Positions 28,797 to 39,323 of a stretch of 64,000 bases of DNA are shown here, in pieces. The notes under the pieces are model-generated. The model was given only the letters and a program-made list of their open reading frames with translations. It had not been told where the DNA came from and searched no databases. Positions within the stretch are counted from its first letter, which is position 1; every line of letters starts with the position of its first letter. The stretch is taken from positions 1,178,001 to 1,242,000 of the forward strand of contig JAGKQI010000103.1 in NCBI GenBank assembly GCA_018806915.1, written 5' to 3'. The position numbers and the translations under genes are program-made. This DNA is from Phytophthora colocasiae. Its lineage: Eukaryota > Oomycota > Peronosporomycetes > Peronosporales > Peronosporaceae.

Positions 28797-30896
28797 ATGA
28801 TGCCATTTTCAGCTACTGATGAGAATGAATTCCGAGTTACGCGCGAGAGTGACTCAGGGAGTTCAACGAGCGAGGAGTCAAACTTGAGTGGACTGACCAT
28901 GCTATCTTACGGAGTGCTACCGCAAGTCATCTCATCCCAACCGTCGGATTCTCATCAATTCCAGTTCGAGTACTCCCAAGCACTCCAAATCCTACCCCAG
29001 TACTACTTGAAAAACCAGTTTCGAAGTGATCAGTCGCCTTTCCCGAGAGCCATTCCATCCTACCAGAACTGTACAGTCTACTCTGCCTCTAGTGCACCCG
29101 TGTTTGACTTCGGAAACAGACAAGTTCGTCCAGTTCATCAAGTTGAGTTCGAGTTGCAACAAGTAACCAGTTACGAACTAGTCCAAGTTCTTGAAGACTA
29201 CTCAGTTCACTCTGGTCTTGGAGTACTTGGAGTTGATGACTTCCCATCGAGTCACCTGTCACAGTCCCTATACCAAGTGTTTCCGAGTGAAGGTGTGATG
29301 CAGTCACCAGTCTTGAGTCGAACGTGTTTCCTGTGCGAAGTCGCTGGTCACGCTGCCGTCGACTGCCCAACGAGAGTAGTTCTCAACGACCGAGTGGCTA
29401 AGTCGAAGTTTGCAGCTACTGTGAATCTAGGGAGAAATGAACAGAAGTGCACCAGTGAGCAAGTGACAGTGACTGTGATCCCCACTGACGAGAGAGTCCC
29501 CGTCGAGAAGAGCGTTTTGGATGAGTTCAAGGAGAGCGTGAGTGTTTCCGAGAATCCTGGACAAATCCTGAAGGAGTGTCCTGTGTTTGTGCCGAGTGAG
29601 CGAGTTCATGTACCTGATGCACCTGGAGAAGAACTACCCGAAGTGACTGGTGTCCGAGCTACTCCTGATGGAACCCGTAAGAGTAACTCAGCTGAAGTGA
29701 CTGGTGTCCGAGCTACTCCTGATGGAACCCGTAAGAGTAACTCAGCTGAAGTGACCTGTGATATACCCGAAGCCGGTAGAGCTGAAGAAGTAGTCCTGAC
29801 GAGTAACCTCAACCAAAAAAGTGGGAGGTCGAACAGTACTGAAGTCGCTACTGGAGCGTCTACTTATGGCGAACTGGACTACCTACTCGAAGAAGTAGCT
29901 GATGAGCAACTAGATGAAGATGAAGTGGACGACAAGGAAGTCACTCATATACTGTTTCAAAGTGGAGGTGTCTGTGGAAGTACCTCGAGGAGTTCACTAC
30001 CTGAAGTGTATCTTGGCGGAGTCGAAGTGACTGGAGCTGCTCTTGTGAAAGGTGGACTGATGGAAACTGGAGTGAGTGAGACTGAATTAGATGGACGACT
30101 TACGAAGAGAGAACTGACAATAACTGGAGTGAACATGACTGGAACTGAAGAGCGAAAACTGTGTGAAGAAGTAAGTGCGTGCTGGATGAACACTTACGCG
30201 AGTGGTCTGATGATGGAGCCAGGAACGAGGTCCGAGACAGTATCAAACGGCGTTAAACACCTCATTCGTAGAACTCAACGGAAATTATGTGACAAGACCC
30301 GTGCTGCGAAAACAACAACAACTACTACTACTACTACCGAACCTGCATATCGAGACCTTAGGACGACGGACCGTCCTAGCAGAGGATGGGAGCGCGATGA
30401 CCAACGGGTCGTCGTGCCTCAAAAGTGGAGTGACTACGAGTATGAGAGTGTGACTGCCAAGTTTGAAGAGTCGAGCGAAGACGAAGTGACTGTGTCGGAC
30501 AAAGAAGTAATCGCCCCAGACGCTCTTGGAGAAGAGCAACGAGAAGTAACAAGTGAATCATCTACTTCTGACGGAAGTGGAGTAGACTCGAAAATTATTG
30601 AGGACTCGGTGTCCTCTGACCGACCCGAAGAAATACCATATAAAGACAGAGTTGAATGGACTACCACCGACGGGACTGGTGGGGAGTCAACAGCTACATC
30701 GAATACTTACGGAGCGTTCCCGGACGCAACCCAGACAGACGCACATGACGGACGGAGTGAGCCGACTACTACCAGAGGGACTGAGATGATTGTGACTAGT
30801 TGGGAAGTGGGCACAACTGGAGTGGACAGAGTGCAGACTAGAGTATTCGATCCAGGAGGACTAGTCATCCTGGTTGCAGCTGTGACTGCGAAGTAG
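28797..30896 (+). CDS. gag-like protein with one zinc knuckle
   Basis: 699 aa from the ATG at 28797; about 32 open codons precede it but start with TTG. A CCHC knuckle (CFLCEVAGHAAVDC) lies near residue 177, as in nucleocapsid parts of gag. The rest is rich in Glu, Val, Thr and Ser. Two exact 54-bp repeats at 29640-29693 and 29694-29747 encode an 18-residue unit beginning EVTGVRATPD, and a partial third copy follows. A run of Thr codons lies near 30315-30340. No capsid fold is recognisable by eye, so gag is inferred from position and the knuckle. Confidence 0.7.
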   Translation: MMPFSATDENEFRVTRESDSGSSTSEESNLSGLTMLSYGVLPQVISSQPSDSHQFQFEYSQALQILPQYYLKNQFRSDQSPFPRAIPSYQNCTVYSASSAPVFDFGNRQVRPVHQVEFELQQVTSYELVQVLEDYSVHSGLGVLGVDDFPSSHLSQSLYQVFPSEGVMQSPVLSRTCFLCEVAGHAAVDCPTRVVLNDRVAKSKFAATVNLGRNEQKCTSEQVTVTVIPTDERVPVEKSVLDEFKESVSVSENPGQILKECPVFVPSERVHVPDAPGEELPEVTGVRATPDGTRKSNSAEVTGVRATPDGTRKSNSAEVTCDIPEAGRAEEVVLTSNLNQKSGRSNSTEVATGASTYGELDYLLEEVADEQLDEDEVDDKEVTHILFQSGGVCGSTSRSSLPEVYLGGVEVTGAALVKGGLMETGVSETELDGRLTKRELTITGVNMTGTEERKLCEEVSACWMNTYASGLMMEPGTRSETVSNGVKHLIRRTQRKLCDKTRAAKTTTTTTTTTEPAYRDLRTTDRPSRGWERDDQRVVVPQKWSDYEYESVTAKFEESSEDEVTVSDKEVIAPDALGEEQREVTSESSTSDGSGVDSKIIEDSVSSDRPEEIPYKDRVEWTTTDGTGGESTATSNTYGAFPDATQTDAHDGRSEPTTTRGTEMIVTSWEVGTTGVDRVQTRVFDPGGLVILVAAVTAK

Positions 30897-32563
30897 ACTG
30901 GACTCGACAAGATAGTCGATGACTCATAAAGTGAGCCCACAGTGACTACCAGTAAGGATGAGTGAAATGTCAAGTGGATGAAGTCGCAGGGTGACGTGTT
31001 GATCGATCTCGACTGTTAGTTGGAGTGAGTCAAGTCTTGGTCGGGGAGTCTGCAACTTTATCATGGAGTTCTCGAAGTGATGGTTTGGTCGTGTTCGGGG
31101 AGTACCACATACCCGAAGTACCTGCTGGTGATTGACTTCGCCACTAATCGAAGTAGCTGCTGCTGATCGACTCCGCCACCGCGCGAAGTAGCTGGTGCTA
31201 AGTAGCTGCTGGTGATTGACTTCGCCACTGCGCGAAGTAGCAGCTGGTGATCGGCCCCTCCATCCGCTGACTGAAGGACGTACTGCTGATCAACTCTACC
31301 CGCGTTGATGCTGATCTACTTCGAGGTGAACACTGGCTGAAGTGAAGTACTTGCGGAATGAACTACTTACTTAATTTCGACTCTGACGTGAGCACGGACC
31401 AAAGTTGCTGGCGTTCGACTCCACAAGTGACGGAAGCACTAGTAGCCTGGAGTACTAGTTGGCTGAAGTACAAGTTGCCTGGAGTACTAGTTGCCTGAAG
31501 TACTAGCTGTCTGGAGTACTTGTTGCCTGGGGTACTTGCTGCCTGAACTACCTACTTTTTGTCGACTCCAGGGTCTGACTGGTCTACTTGGTGTCATGCG
31601 TTTTGGACGAGAATACTGACCGAATTACTTGGACCTCGGATTCGAAGTGAACCATGGCTGGAGTAGATGTGCTACTTGAATTTGAAGTGACCTGTCCGAC
31701 CTACTCGCGGCAGTCCGAACTCGATGTGGAACCCTGGCTACTTGCTGCTACCTGCGAAACACCGGCGCTGAGAGTGAAGTCGAACTACTAAGTGGAACTC
31801 AAGTTGAAGTGAAATGCTGACTCTGACTCAATCCCTATGTGTGAGAGGAGCCCACACGGAGAAGGGACTTTGACCCTCATGCGGGACGTGACTAGTGCTG
31901 TACTTATTGGCTATGATGAACGAAATACTTGGAACATCTACTTCGTGATGAGTAACGGATCGATGTACTTCTGACATCTACTTCTTGATGAGTGACTGGT
32001 TGAGCTACTAGGAAAGGGAGGAGTGACTGATCGAGCTACTTGGAACATCTACCTGGATAAGTCACCGAGTGTCGTGAGACTGCTTGAAGTGACTTCGAGA
32101 AGCGTTACTTCTGGAGGCGGAGGGGCTCTCTTCGATGACTCGCTGAGGCTTATGGAAGCCGTGTCCTGACAATACCAGATGGTTCTCTTTGACAAGGATT
32201 CTGGGCCACTACTACTACTCTAAGTGACTACCTGTTTTTCGAGGGAAGTACTCTATCCTGTTCGAGCGACATCGACTACTCCTTCTAATTGCGAGTTCGA
32301 AGTTGAAGTGTGAAGTGATCCAGACTGTGGAGACCTCTTGAATGTGAATTGTTCGGTCCGGCCGTGCGGAATATTCACCCTGCTTTGATCTATCCTGCCC
32401 GATACTCTGTTACTTCCTACCTGATCTACTATCTGTGCGTTTCGAATGCTTCAAGTACCTCAGCGGTATCTTTTACTGCGGTGAACTCTACGTCGCCAGT
32501 GTCGCCTGACCAACAAGCCCTACCGAGTTGAACGAGGACGTTCAACGTTTTGGTCGGGGAGTA
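30897..32563 (+). other. Non-coding interior of the LTR element
   Basis: About 1.67 kb with stops in every frame. It contains degenerate tandem repeats: units around GAAGTAGCTGCTGGTGAT at 31120-31255, and alternating GCCTGGAGTACTAGTT / GCCTGAAGTAC units at 31450-31560. CTACTT and GAAGT words recur throughout. No pol remnant is visible. Confidence 0.7.
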
Positions 32564-33064
32564 TGTCCCGTACCCGGGAATTCTACGTGTGAACCAGCTT
32601 CGGGTGTGCTTCTTGTCCGTCGACATTGTCGACTTCGAGTTCACCACGGTGCTGGGAGTTGTGAGTTGTCTGTACACTGAAGTAGCTGGTGGGTCTAGTG
32701 TACTGTCCGATGTCTACTCTATCCGGAGGTACTCCCTCTTGGACGACGGACATAGAACGTGAACTACTTCCAAGTACCTCTTGCGTGCTCTTCGCGCTGA
32801 GGACGGAGGTCGCCTCTCGGTCTCTAAGTCATCCAAGTTGGAGGTGTGTCACCCCTACAAGTGCTGGTCAAGACTTAGCGTGAATCTAGTCAGTCTCGAA
32901 TTTACCTGCTGAACAACAAGCCAGAACAAGAACTTTTGCATTTTACACTCTCGTCTACTCTTCTACTACTAGTCTAGTCTTCGTGCACCCCGTCCGGGTC
33001 CGTACTCTTCAAACAGCCCGCGGGTACCCGATCCTTAGTGACCCACCGAAAGGGGGTCGCGACA
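32564..33064 (+). repeat. Right LTR, 501 bp
   Basis: Identical to the left LTR as far as read; followed by the TATC duplication at 33065-33068. Confidence 0.92.
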
Positions 33065-33068
33065 TATC

Positions 33069-35341
33069 CCACTTCCGACGACCGACCGAGTGCTACGGCC
33101 GCGGGTTTCCGTCAAGAAAGACGTGAAGTTTGTATCTGAAGACGAGGACCTGGATGCCTACGTGAGCTTTAGCTCTGGTGAAAGTGATGGTGAAGGCGGT
33201 ATTGAGGGGGATGAAGACACCAATGCAGTCCCAAGTGACGATGACGACGTTGTGTCGGAACAAGATGCGGTGCATTTAGACGAAGCTTTTGTCGCGTCTC
33301 TTCAAATAGGAACGGACAGACTCACTTCGAACGGAGTCAAGGAGCGCGCGGCCGTGCTACGTACGATGGTCTGGACGCCTCCGTCGTCGTGTTTTGAAGA
33401 AGGAGGTTCTCCTTACCCTGGCCTAGCTATGGAAGAAGCCAAGCCGACGCTTGAGTTGCGTAGTCTTTGCCACTCCCCGTTACTGAGCTTCTTCTACTTT
33501 ATGCCCAAGTCATTGTGGGTCTTGATAAATGACGAGACCAACCGGTACAACCAACAACAAATGGAGCGGCGCGCGCTGGCTACACTGGCGAGACAAGAAG
33601 GCCGTGGCCGCGGAAGTAGTCAGCTCCAACCCGAGACTATTGTCAAGATTCGCCGGCGCTTGAAATCGTCGCCGGCTTACCAGACTCATGAAATCTTGCA
33701 CGTGATAGACCTTCTCGTCGCGCGGATGATGTGCCCACAAAAGCGCAGCTTTGCGGATCACTGGTCAATGTCCGAGAATGGTGCTATACCTGCAGGGACT
33801 TTTGGTCGGTTTATGGGTCGGAACAGGTGTCAGGACATTCTCCGTGACTTGCACTTCGTTGATAACGAAGGGGAACGGACACGGGACAAGCTGTGGAAAC
33901 TTCGGCCTGTCATCACAAAGTTCTAGCAGCGTTTTCTGGCTGGATGGTCTCTTCCTGGTGTTTTTTCTTTTGACGAAGGTGTTTTGCCTTCCACTTCGAG
34001 ACGTAACACTACGCGTATGTACATGCCGGATAAGCCGCACCGCTACGGTTCTAAAATGTTCATGCTGTGTGATTCAAGAACGGCATATTGCCACAGGTAT
34101 GTTCTATTTCAATTATGTCGTAACTTACTACCTCCTGTTATATCTGACCAGCTATGTCGTAACTTACTCCAGATTTGAGATGTATGCCGGGAAACGCAAC
34201 GCGGGAGATGAAGGTGACCCCTCATTCGACCACAAGACAGGTGCTGCAGCCGTCGTTCGAAACCTGAAGACCGTTTTCGAGTCGACTTCGCGGCGGCAAT
34301 GGCATCTTATCGTCATCGATAGATTCTACTCTTCGATTTTGCTGGCTGTGGAACTTCTCGGCATGAGTGTGTACATGCTTGGAACTGTCATGACCGACAG
34401 ACTTGGTTTCGACAAGAATGTGAAGTCGACGCGCAAGACTCGCCCCCAAAGCATCCCAAGAGGCACCTTCACCTTTACTCGCTCCGTGGATGTTCCCAGC
34501 ATGGTAGCATTTCATTGGTTTGACAGCAAACCCGTGCACTACTTGTGCACGGGCTCGACGATGGCGGGAAGCACTATCAAGCGAAATGTCAAAGGCGAAG
34601 GCTCGATAACTGTACCGTGTCCGGAAGCCGTGACCGACTACCAACGCTGGATGGGCGGAGTTGATGTGCATGATCAACTCCGCCTTCAAGCGTTCTCACT
34701 GCAAACTTCAACGAGGTTCAAGAAATACTACAAGTGCTTGTTTCTGGGCTTTGTTGATCTTGCTCTAGTGAACGCCTTCATCTCGCACAAGGAGACGGCG
34801 CGGCTCGCAGGTACGGCGGCTACGACACGAGGAGAATGGTACGCCGTGCTACAGAACCAGCTACTGCAGGTGAAAGCCGATGACTTCGCCGGAGTGGTCG
34901 TGACGCCACCTACCTACACCCAGAAGCGCAGACGCACGCCCGGTCGCCTTTCACACGCCCCTGAGCAATCCGATGACTGGGTCACGGTGAGTGGCGTACA
35001 GAAGCGTCGCCAGCGCTCCTGCAAAGTTTGTGCTCTGTTGAGAACAGACCGGAAGAAGAAGTCTTTCGCCACGACCTTCTTTGCGAGCGCTGCTCCTTGA
35101 TGCTGCAAAATGCTGGCTTTGCAACAAGATCCGGCACAGCTATAAAGGTGAAGCAAAAACGTGCTTCGCGATATGGCATGAAGACTTTGACTGCGGTCAA
35201 AGTATTCCAGCGACACTGGGCAAAAAAGTTGTGCTTCGTAGACCAGGACAGGAAGCTGGCAAGCGAAAGAAGACCCGCCGCGAACTCGAGCTCCACAATG
35301 GAGACGCTGATGATGAGGAAAGCAAAAGTGGCGAGGCGTGA
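33069..35341 (+). pseudogene. piggyBac 1 transposase, catalytic part (broken)
   Basis: Continues the frame from 27920. The DDE_Tnp_1_7 catalytic blocks are all present: SFDEG near 33970, IVIDRFYS near 34315, and GGVDVHDQ near 34660, giving the Asp triad plus the fourth Asp. Defects: an in-frame TAG at 33924-33926, and two frame changes near 35085-35100 in the Cys-rich zinc finger, whose Cys pairs are seen in three frames (KVCALL, CERC, CWLCNK). A 76-nt intron (34097-34172, GTATGT...TCCAG) must be removed to keep the frame. With the LTR insertion as well, this copy cannot make full-length transposase. Confidence 0.82.
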
Positions 35342-35718
35342 CTGGTGGGTTCGCGCAACTGCGCTGAAGTCGTCTTTGATGAGTGTTTCCCGTTGGCACT
35401 GCCTATGCAGGACAAAATGAAACTTGTTCTTGATTTGCTGCTTGTTCTTTACTATCTATTGTGTTGTCGTGCGATTCATTGCGCTGTTATGTTCATCGTT
35501 TTTTTATGCAATGAAACAACTTACGACATTGCAAGTCTTGCGAAGTCTGGTACGTCGTACAGAATGCATGGTCCATATAAAAAGGGCGCCCGTGATATAG
35601 AATTGTGTACACATATTGTTATCAACCAATCAAATCACCCGTCGCAGCGTTCAATCGCTAAAATAAAACTCCACTAGCCACTCGATAAAACGGAGGTCTC
35701 CACCAGCCACTCGATAAA
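35342..35718. other. piggyBac 1 3' region, no gene
   Basis: AT-rich, no open frame of note. Two imperfect copies of a CCACTAGCCACTCGATAAAA-type sequence lie at about 35671-35720 and may mark the edge of the pogo-like insertion. Confidence 0.4.
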
Positions 35719-36400
35719 ATGGAGGCAGCGGACGAGGAGTCCTCGCAGACCCCACCACCCGCGACAGTATTGCAGGAGGCAGAGGAGGTTGCCATCACAG
35801 GCCTCCTTGAGGAGGTGTACGCGCCAGCCAAACAACGCCGTATGCACAATTCGTGCTGATGGTGTCAAGCTGCCATTGCTATTTATTTTGCGAGGGGAAC
35901 CGAACGGAACCATCGAGATGGAAGAATTGCCAACATACCCCCAAGGTGAGTCTTTTTAATTTATTTCGTTTATTTATACTTAAACTGTTTATATATGTAG
36001 GTCATGTGTATACTGTACAGACAAAAGCATGGACTCTCGCGTGTGGAAGCTTTACCTACGCTCGCTTCTGCAGCAGCACATTACGCCCTCGGCTCTACTA
36101 CTCGTAGATAACTTAGAGTGTCATGTCTCGGGCGTATCGGAAGCTATAGTTTCGGAGGAACTTGGCGCTGTTCTACAGCCATTGCCAAAAAACGCTACCT
36201 CTGTTTGCCAGCCCTTAGACGTTGGCATTATGGGGCCTCTCAAGGCGAAGCTGAAGGCGTTATGGCTGTTTGAAAAGGCTACTGCTACGACGAAAGAAAA
36301 GCGCTTGGCTACGATAAAGCGTGCCATTTCAGCCTGGGAATCCATTAAAGCGGATACCGTCACTAGTGCATTTAACAAGGCATTTAAAACCAATTTTTAG
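35719..36400 (+). pseudogene. pogo/DDE_1 transposase remnant
   Basis: The piece from about 36029 to 36400 has the end of a DDE_1 (pogo/jerky-type) transposase: LLVDNLECH with a catalytic Asp, then LPKNATSVCQPLDVGIMGPLK with a second Asp, and a helical close with AFNKAF. A preceding exon-like piece (about 35846-35944) reads IRADGVKLPLLFI, the usual first catalytic strand, and is followed by GTGAGT and a TATGTAG acceptor. The join to the rest is one frame off at 36029, where a tandem ATGG appears to have been lost. A 46-codon frame from 35719 may be the displaced N-terminus. Inactive remnant. Confidence 0.7.
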
Positions 36401-36787
36401 TGCAAATACAGCTGCTCTCTATCTTTTACCAAAATCGTTACTGTATTAATTCGTTCTCACATAACCAGTCTACACACGCAGGACAGACTTTGCACCTGCG
36501 GGAAAGTGGTTCATGCATTCTGTCGATCGGTGTATGATAGACGACATGATTTGAGAAAACCGGTTGAGAACTTATACAGCTTCCCGCATGTGGCTATGTA
36601 CGCCATATTAACCCTTTAGCTACCGGTCAGCATAGGGGTCCACTGAGACCCGTACCAAAGTCAACTCTCAAATCTAATTGGTTATAAATGCGCCTGCTTT
36701 AGGGAAAGGTCACCAGTGAGTCACGGAAGAGGTCCATTGAGACCTCTACCGCGTGTTAGCCAGGCCGCTAAATTCTGACCGACAGAG

Positions 36788-36797
36788 CTATATAAGC
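36788..36797 (+). promoter_or_regulatory. TATA-like box of piggyBac 2
   Basis: CTATATAAG about 50 bases before the transposase ATG, inside the element, so it could let the element carry its own promoter. Confidence 0.4.
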
Positions 36798-36846
36798 GTC
36801 AAACAGGTTTTCATCGAGCTTCGTGCACATCAACCCGAGCAACGAC

Positions 36847-39063
36847 ATGGATGCGCAGGACAGCGTAGAATGGGACGCTCTTGAGCAGCAGGGCTACCAC
36901 ATTGACAACATCGCGGTGGAGGCTCTAGTAGACGACTGGGATAGGACCCTACAAGAAGAGTATCAGCACGAGCTCGATCTTGAGCACGGTTCCGACGCTC
37001 AACAGAGTGTATCTGACACGCAGAACTGTATTGACGAATTTCAGCAGGCTGTTGATGCCTTCTTGAGCAACGCCGACGGCGTTTCACAACGATTAGCTCT
37101 TGAAGTCACTGGCGTTCACACTCAAAGTGTTCATGCACCTAGCTCACTCGGCAGCGCGTACATGGACTCCCTGAACATGCAGAATGGCCTTCATATTGTC
37201 GCCCCAGCGAGAGTAAGTAAAGCCTACCGTGATAACGCAGAATATGGGCTGTTCTCTTTGTTTGTGACGGCGGCATTTAGGCGGAGTCTACTTACATGGA
37301 CATCTGACGTGCTAGCTTCCAAAGGACTGCCAAAACTAACGGAAAATGAGTTCAACGCCTACTGTGGATTGGAGATCGCCATGAGTATCTGCCCTCTCAG
37401 CGATATTGCTGAGTATTGGTCTGAGAGTCGCTTTCTAGGTCAATCTGCGTTCAAGGAAACCATGGCGAGAACAAGATTTCAGAATATCAGATCGGCATTG
37501 CAGTTTCACGCCCCTGGGGATCCAACACTCGTCAAGCAACGCGATCCGCTATGGCACAGCCGCACAATTTTAAACCATTTCCAGAAGCAGTTTGCGGCAT
37601 TTGCAGTTCCTACTGGGGTAAGCAGCATCGACGAAATGACTGTCGCAACCAAAGCACGCTCGAGAGCGCGGACATACATGCCTTCTAAACCTGATAAATA
37701 CGGTATCCGATTTTACGCAGTCGTCGGCTGGGATGCTCTGTATGTCCACAGCCTCTGGGATAACGCTTCTGGAAACGCGCTGCAGTCTAGTCCAGCTCAG
37801 CGATACATAGAGCAGTTCCCTGCACTTCGTACTTCACTGTATAACACTCTGCGGCGCAACGACATTGATGTGAACCCTACTTCGGCGACGGCGCTGTGGT
37901 TAGCAATGGTGGGGCACCAAACGAAACTGCTACGTTCTCCAAGCGGCTATCGACTTACTGTATCCGACAATTTCTACACGAGGCATACATTTGCCAAGGC
38001 GATCTTAGCATTCACCGACGGTGAAATGCACACCATCGGCACTGTGCGGCTCAATCTGATCGACAAATGGAATAAACCGGCGGTTGAGGCAGCCATATTG
38101 CGAGTAAATAAAGCTGAGCGTGGTGAGTGGGAGCTGGTATCCGCTGTGGATCTTGAATCGGAGTGGAAAAAGAAGGAAGCAGATCACAACAAAGCACAAA
38201 AACGCCTCCCAAAATCTCGACAGACACCATTTCGACCTAATTTAGAGCTAGCGGATCGAGCTGGCTACATCGTCTACAAGGACCACAAGGTGGTGATCTT
38301 CTACAGCAATGATCTGCGAGCAACTCCGTCAACAAGAACCCTAAGCGGAAGTACTCAGGAGGCGGTGGCATGCTGTCATGGTCTGTACCCGATCCAACGT
38401 TGGACCGACGACCGCGTCATGCACAGACGGATATTCATGGCGCCTACGGTGATAGCTGTGTACAACCGCTTCATGAACGGTGTTGATCGCGTGGATCAGC
38501 TCCGTGCAACTAATCCGAACAGACGCCGTGAGAAGCGTCTCGACATGACACTGTTCACGTGGCTTCTTGACATGGCGACAATAAATGCTTTCGCTTTGAT
38601 GAAGAAAACGGAGGCAAACTGCCCGACGCTGCGCGAGTTCAAAAGGCGGATTGCTGACAGCCTGACGAGCAACGAGAAGGCGGCTCGGCGCCTGAAGGTA
38701 CGCCGTGAGCAGAAGAGAAAACGCGTTGACCTTGACGACGTTGTTGGAGCAGACGCCTCGCTACATATCATCACTCCGAACTCTACAACAAACAGTAACG
38801 GTAAGCTCAAGTGCTACTTGTGTAGCCTCAGAGGGCTAGCAAAAAAGTCACGGTACGGATGTACCAAATGTGAGCGAGGGTTTCATGTCGAGTGCTTTAG
38901 TGCATTTCACTACCAAGATGTATTCAGGGGGCAATCTCCAGCGCTGCGCGACGCACTGGATGCTGTTTGCCGCGCCGGAACCGATGATCCTGTAGCATTT
39001 ACACGCAAACGAGCAAATAAGTCAATCACTAGTGTAGAGGAGTTGACTCTGCCAACAGCTTGA
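36847..39063 (+). CDS. piggyBac 2 transposase
   Basis: 738 aa without stop or frameshift, from the ATG at 36847. Acidic N-terminal 90 residues; then the DDE_Tnp_1_7 core with SIDEM (first Asp), LTVSDNFYT (second Asp) and NGVDRVDQL (third and fourth Asp), in the order and spacing of active piggyBac transposases. The C-terminus has a basic NLS-like stretch (REQKRKR) and a Cys-rich finger (CYLC...CTKC...HVEC), which in the family binds the terminal repeats. All visible catalytic residues are present, so the copy may be active and able to mobilise related ends. Confidence 0.9.
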   Translation: MDAQDSVEWDALEQQGYHIDNIAVEALVDDWDRTLQEEYQHELDLEHGSDAQQSVSDTQNCIDEFQQAVDAFLSNADGVSQRLALEVTGVHTQSVHAPSSLGSAYMDSLNMQNGLHIVAPARVSKAYRDNAEYGLFSLFVTAAFRRSLLTWTSDVLASKGLPKLTENEFNAYCGLEIAMSICPLSDIAEYWSESRFLGQSAFKETMARTRFQNIRSALQFHAPGDPTLVKQRDPLWHSRTILNHFQKQFAAFAVPTGVSSIDEMTVATKARSRARTYMPSKPDKYGIRFYAVVGWDALYVHSLWDNASGNALQSSPAQRYIEQFPALRTSLYNTLRRNDIDVNPTSATALWLAMVGHQTKLLRSPSGYRLTVSDNFYTRHTFAKAILAFTDGEMHTIGTVRLNLIDKWNKPAVEAAILRVNKAERGEWELVSAVDLESEWKKKEADHNKAQKRLPKSRQTPFRPNLELADRAGYIVYKDHKVVIFYSNDLRATPSTRTLSGSTQEAVACCHGLYPIQRWTDDRVMHRRIFMAPTVIAVYNRFMNGVDRVDQLRATNPNRRREKRLDMTLFTWLLDMATINAFALMKKTEANCPTLREFKRRIADSLTSNEKAARRLKVRREQKRKRVDLDDVVGADASLHIITPNSTTNSNGKLKCYLCSLRGLAKKSRYGCTKCERGFHVECFSAFHYQDVFRGQSPALRDALDAVCRAGTDDPVAFTRKRANKSITSVEELTLPTA

Positions 39064-39323
39064 ATACAACTTACATCTTTTGCGTCCGGCCAACGCTGGT
39101 TTAGCTCTCTAGTGATGCATGTTGGAACTTCACCACTCAATCTCCCGTGCTTCCAGTACATGTACAGTCGGCGTAACGCTGTACGGATGACTCGACCTCG
39201 CTGCCGTCGACGTATCAGCTTCACTTCCAACCGTGCACCTGCCTCTGTGAGCTCGCTACCAACATGCTCCCAGTCGCACACCGACGCTCCGCACCTCCCG
39301 CACATGCTCTCGAAGTCTTCCAT
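38910..39323 (-). CDS. Accessory ORF antisense at piggyBac 2 3' end
   Basis: 137 aa from an ATG at 39323, overlapping the last 154 bases of the transposase on the other strand. It begins with an acidic MEDFESM and a CGRCGASVCDWE block (two CxxC-like pairs), then a basic region with RTALRRLYMYWKHGRL and an IPxC-like PTCITRELNQRWPD block. I recall short oomycete proteins with the same order (CxxC, DW, RxxLYR, P-x-C, WPD), often near transposons, but this is from memory. A GTAAGT at about 39070 could be a splice donor, so the last 50 residues may be wrong. Confidence 0.4.
   Translation of the reverse strand: MEDFESMCGRCGASVCDWEHVGSELTEAGARLEVKLIRRRQRGRVIRTALRRLYMYWKHGRLSGEVPTCITRELNQRWPDAKDVSCIQAVGRVNSSTLVIDLFARLRVNATGSSVPARQTASSASRSAGDCPLNTSW

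Larger units (their letters stand above)
27921..33064 (+). mobile_element. Non-autonomous LTR retrotransposon, gag only
   Basis: 5144 bp with 501-bp direct repeats at each end that begin TGT and end ACA and read identical throughout, flanked by a TATC duplication. The interior has one long gag-like frame (28797-30896) and then about 1.7 kb with no coding capacity. No protease, reverse transcriptase, RNase H or integrase is present, so it would need enzymes from a partner element. Identical LTRs mean very recent insertion. A possible primer-binding site starts TGGTGGAGAAGC three bases after the left LTR; the polypurine tract before the right LTR is weak (GGTCGGGGAG). Confidence 0.88.
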
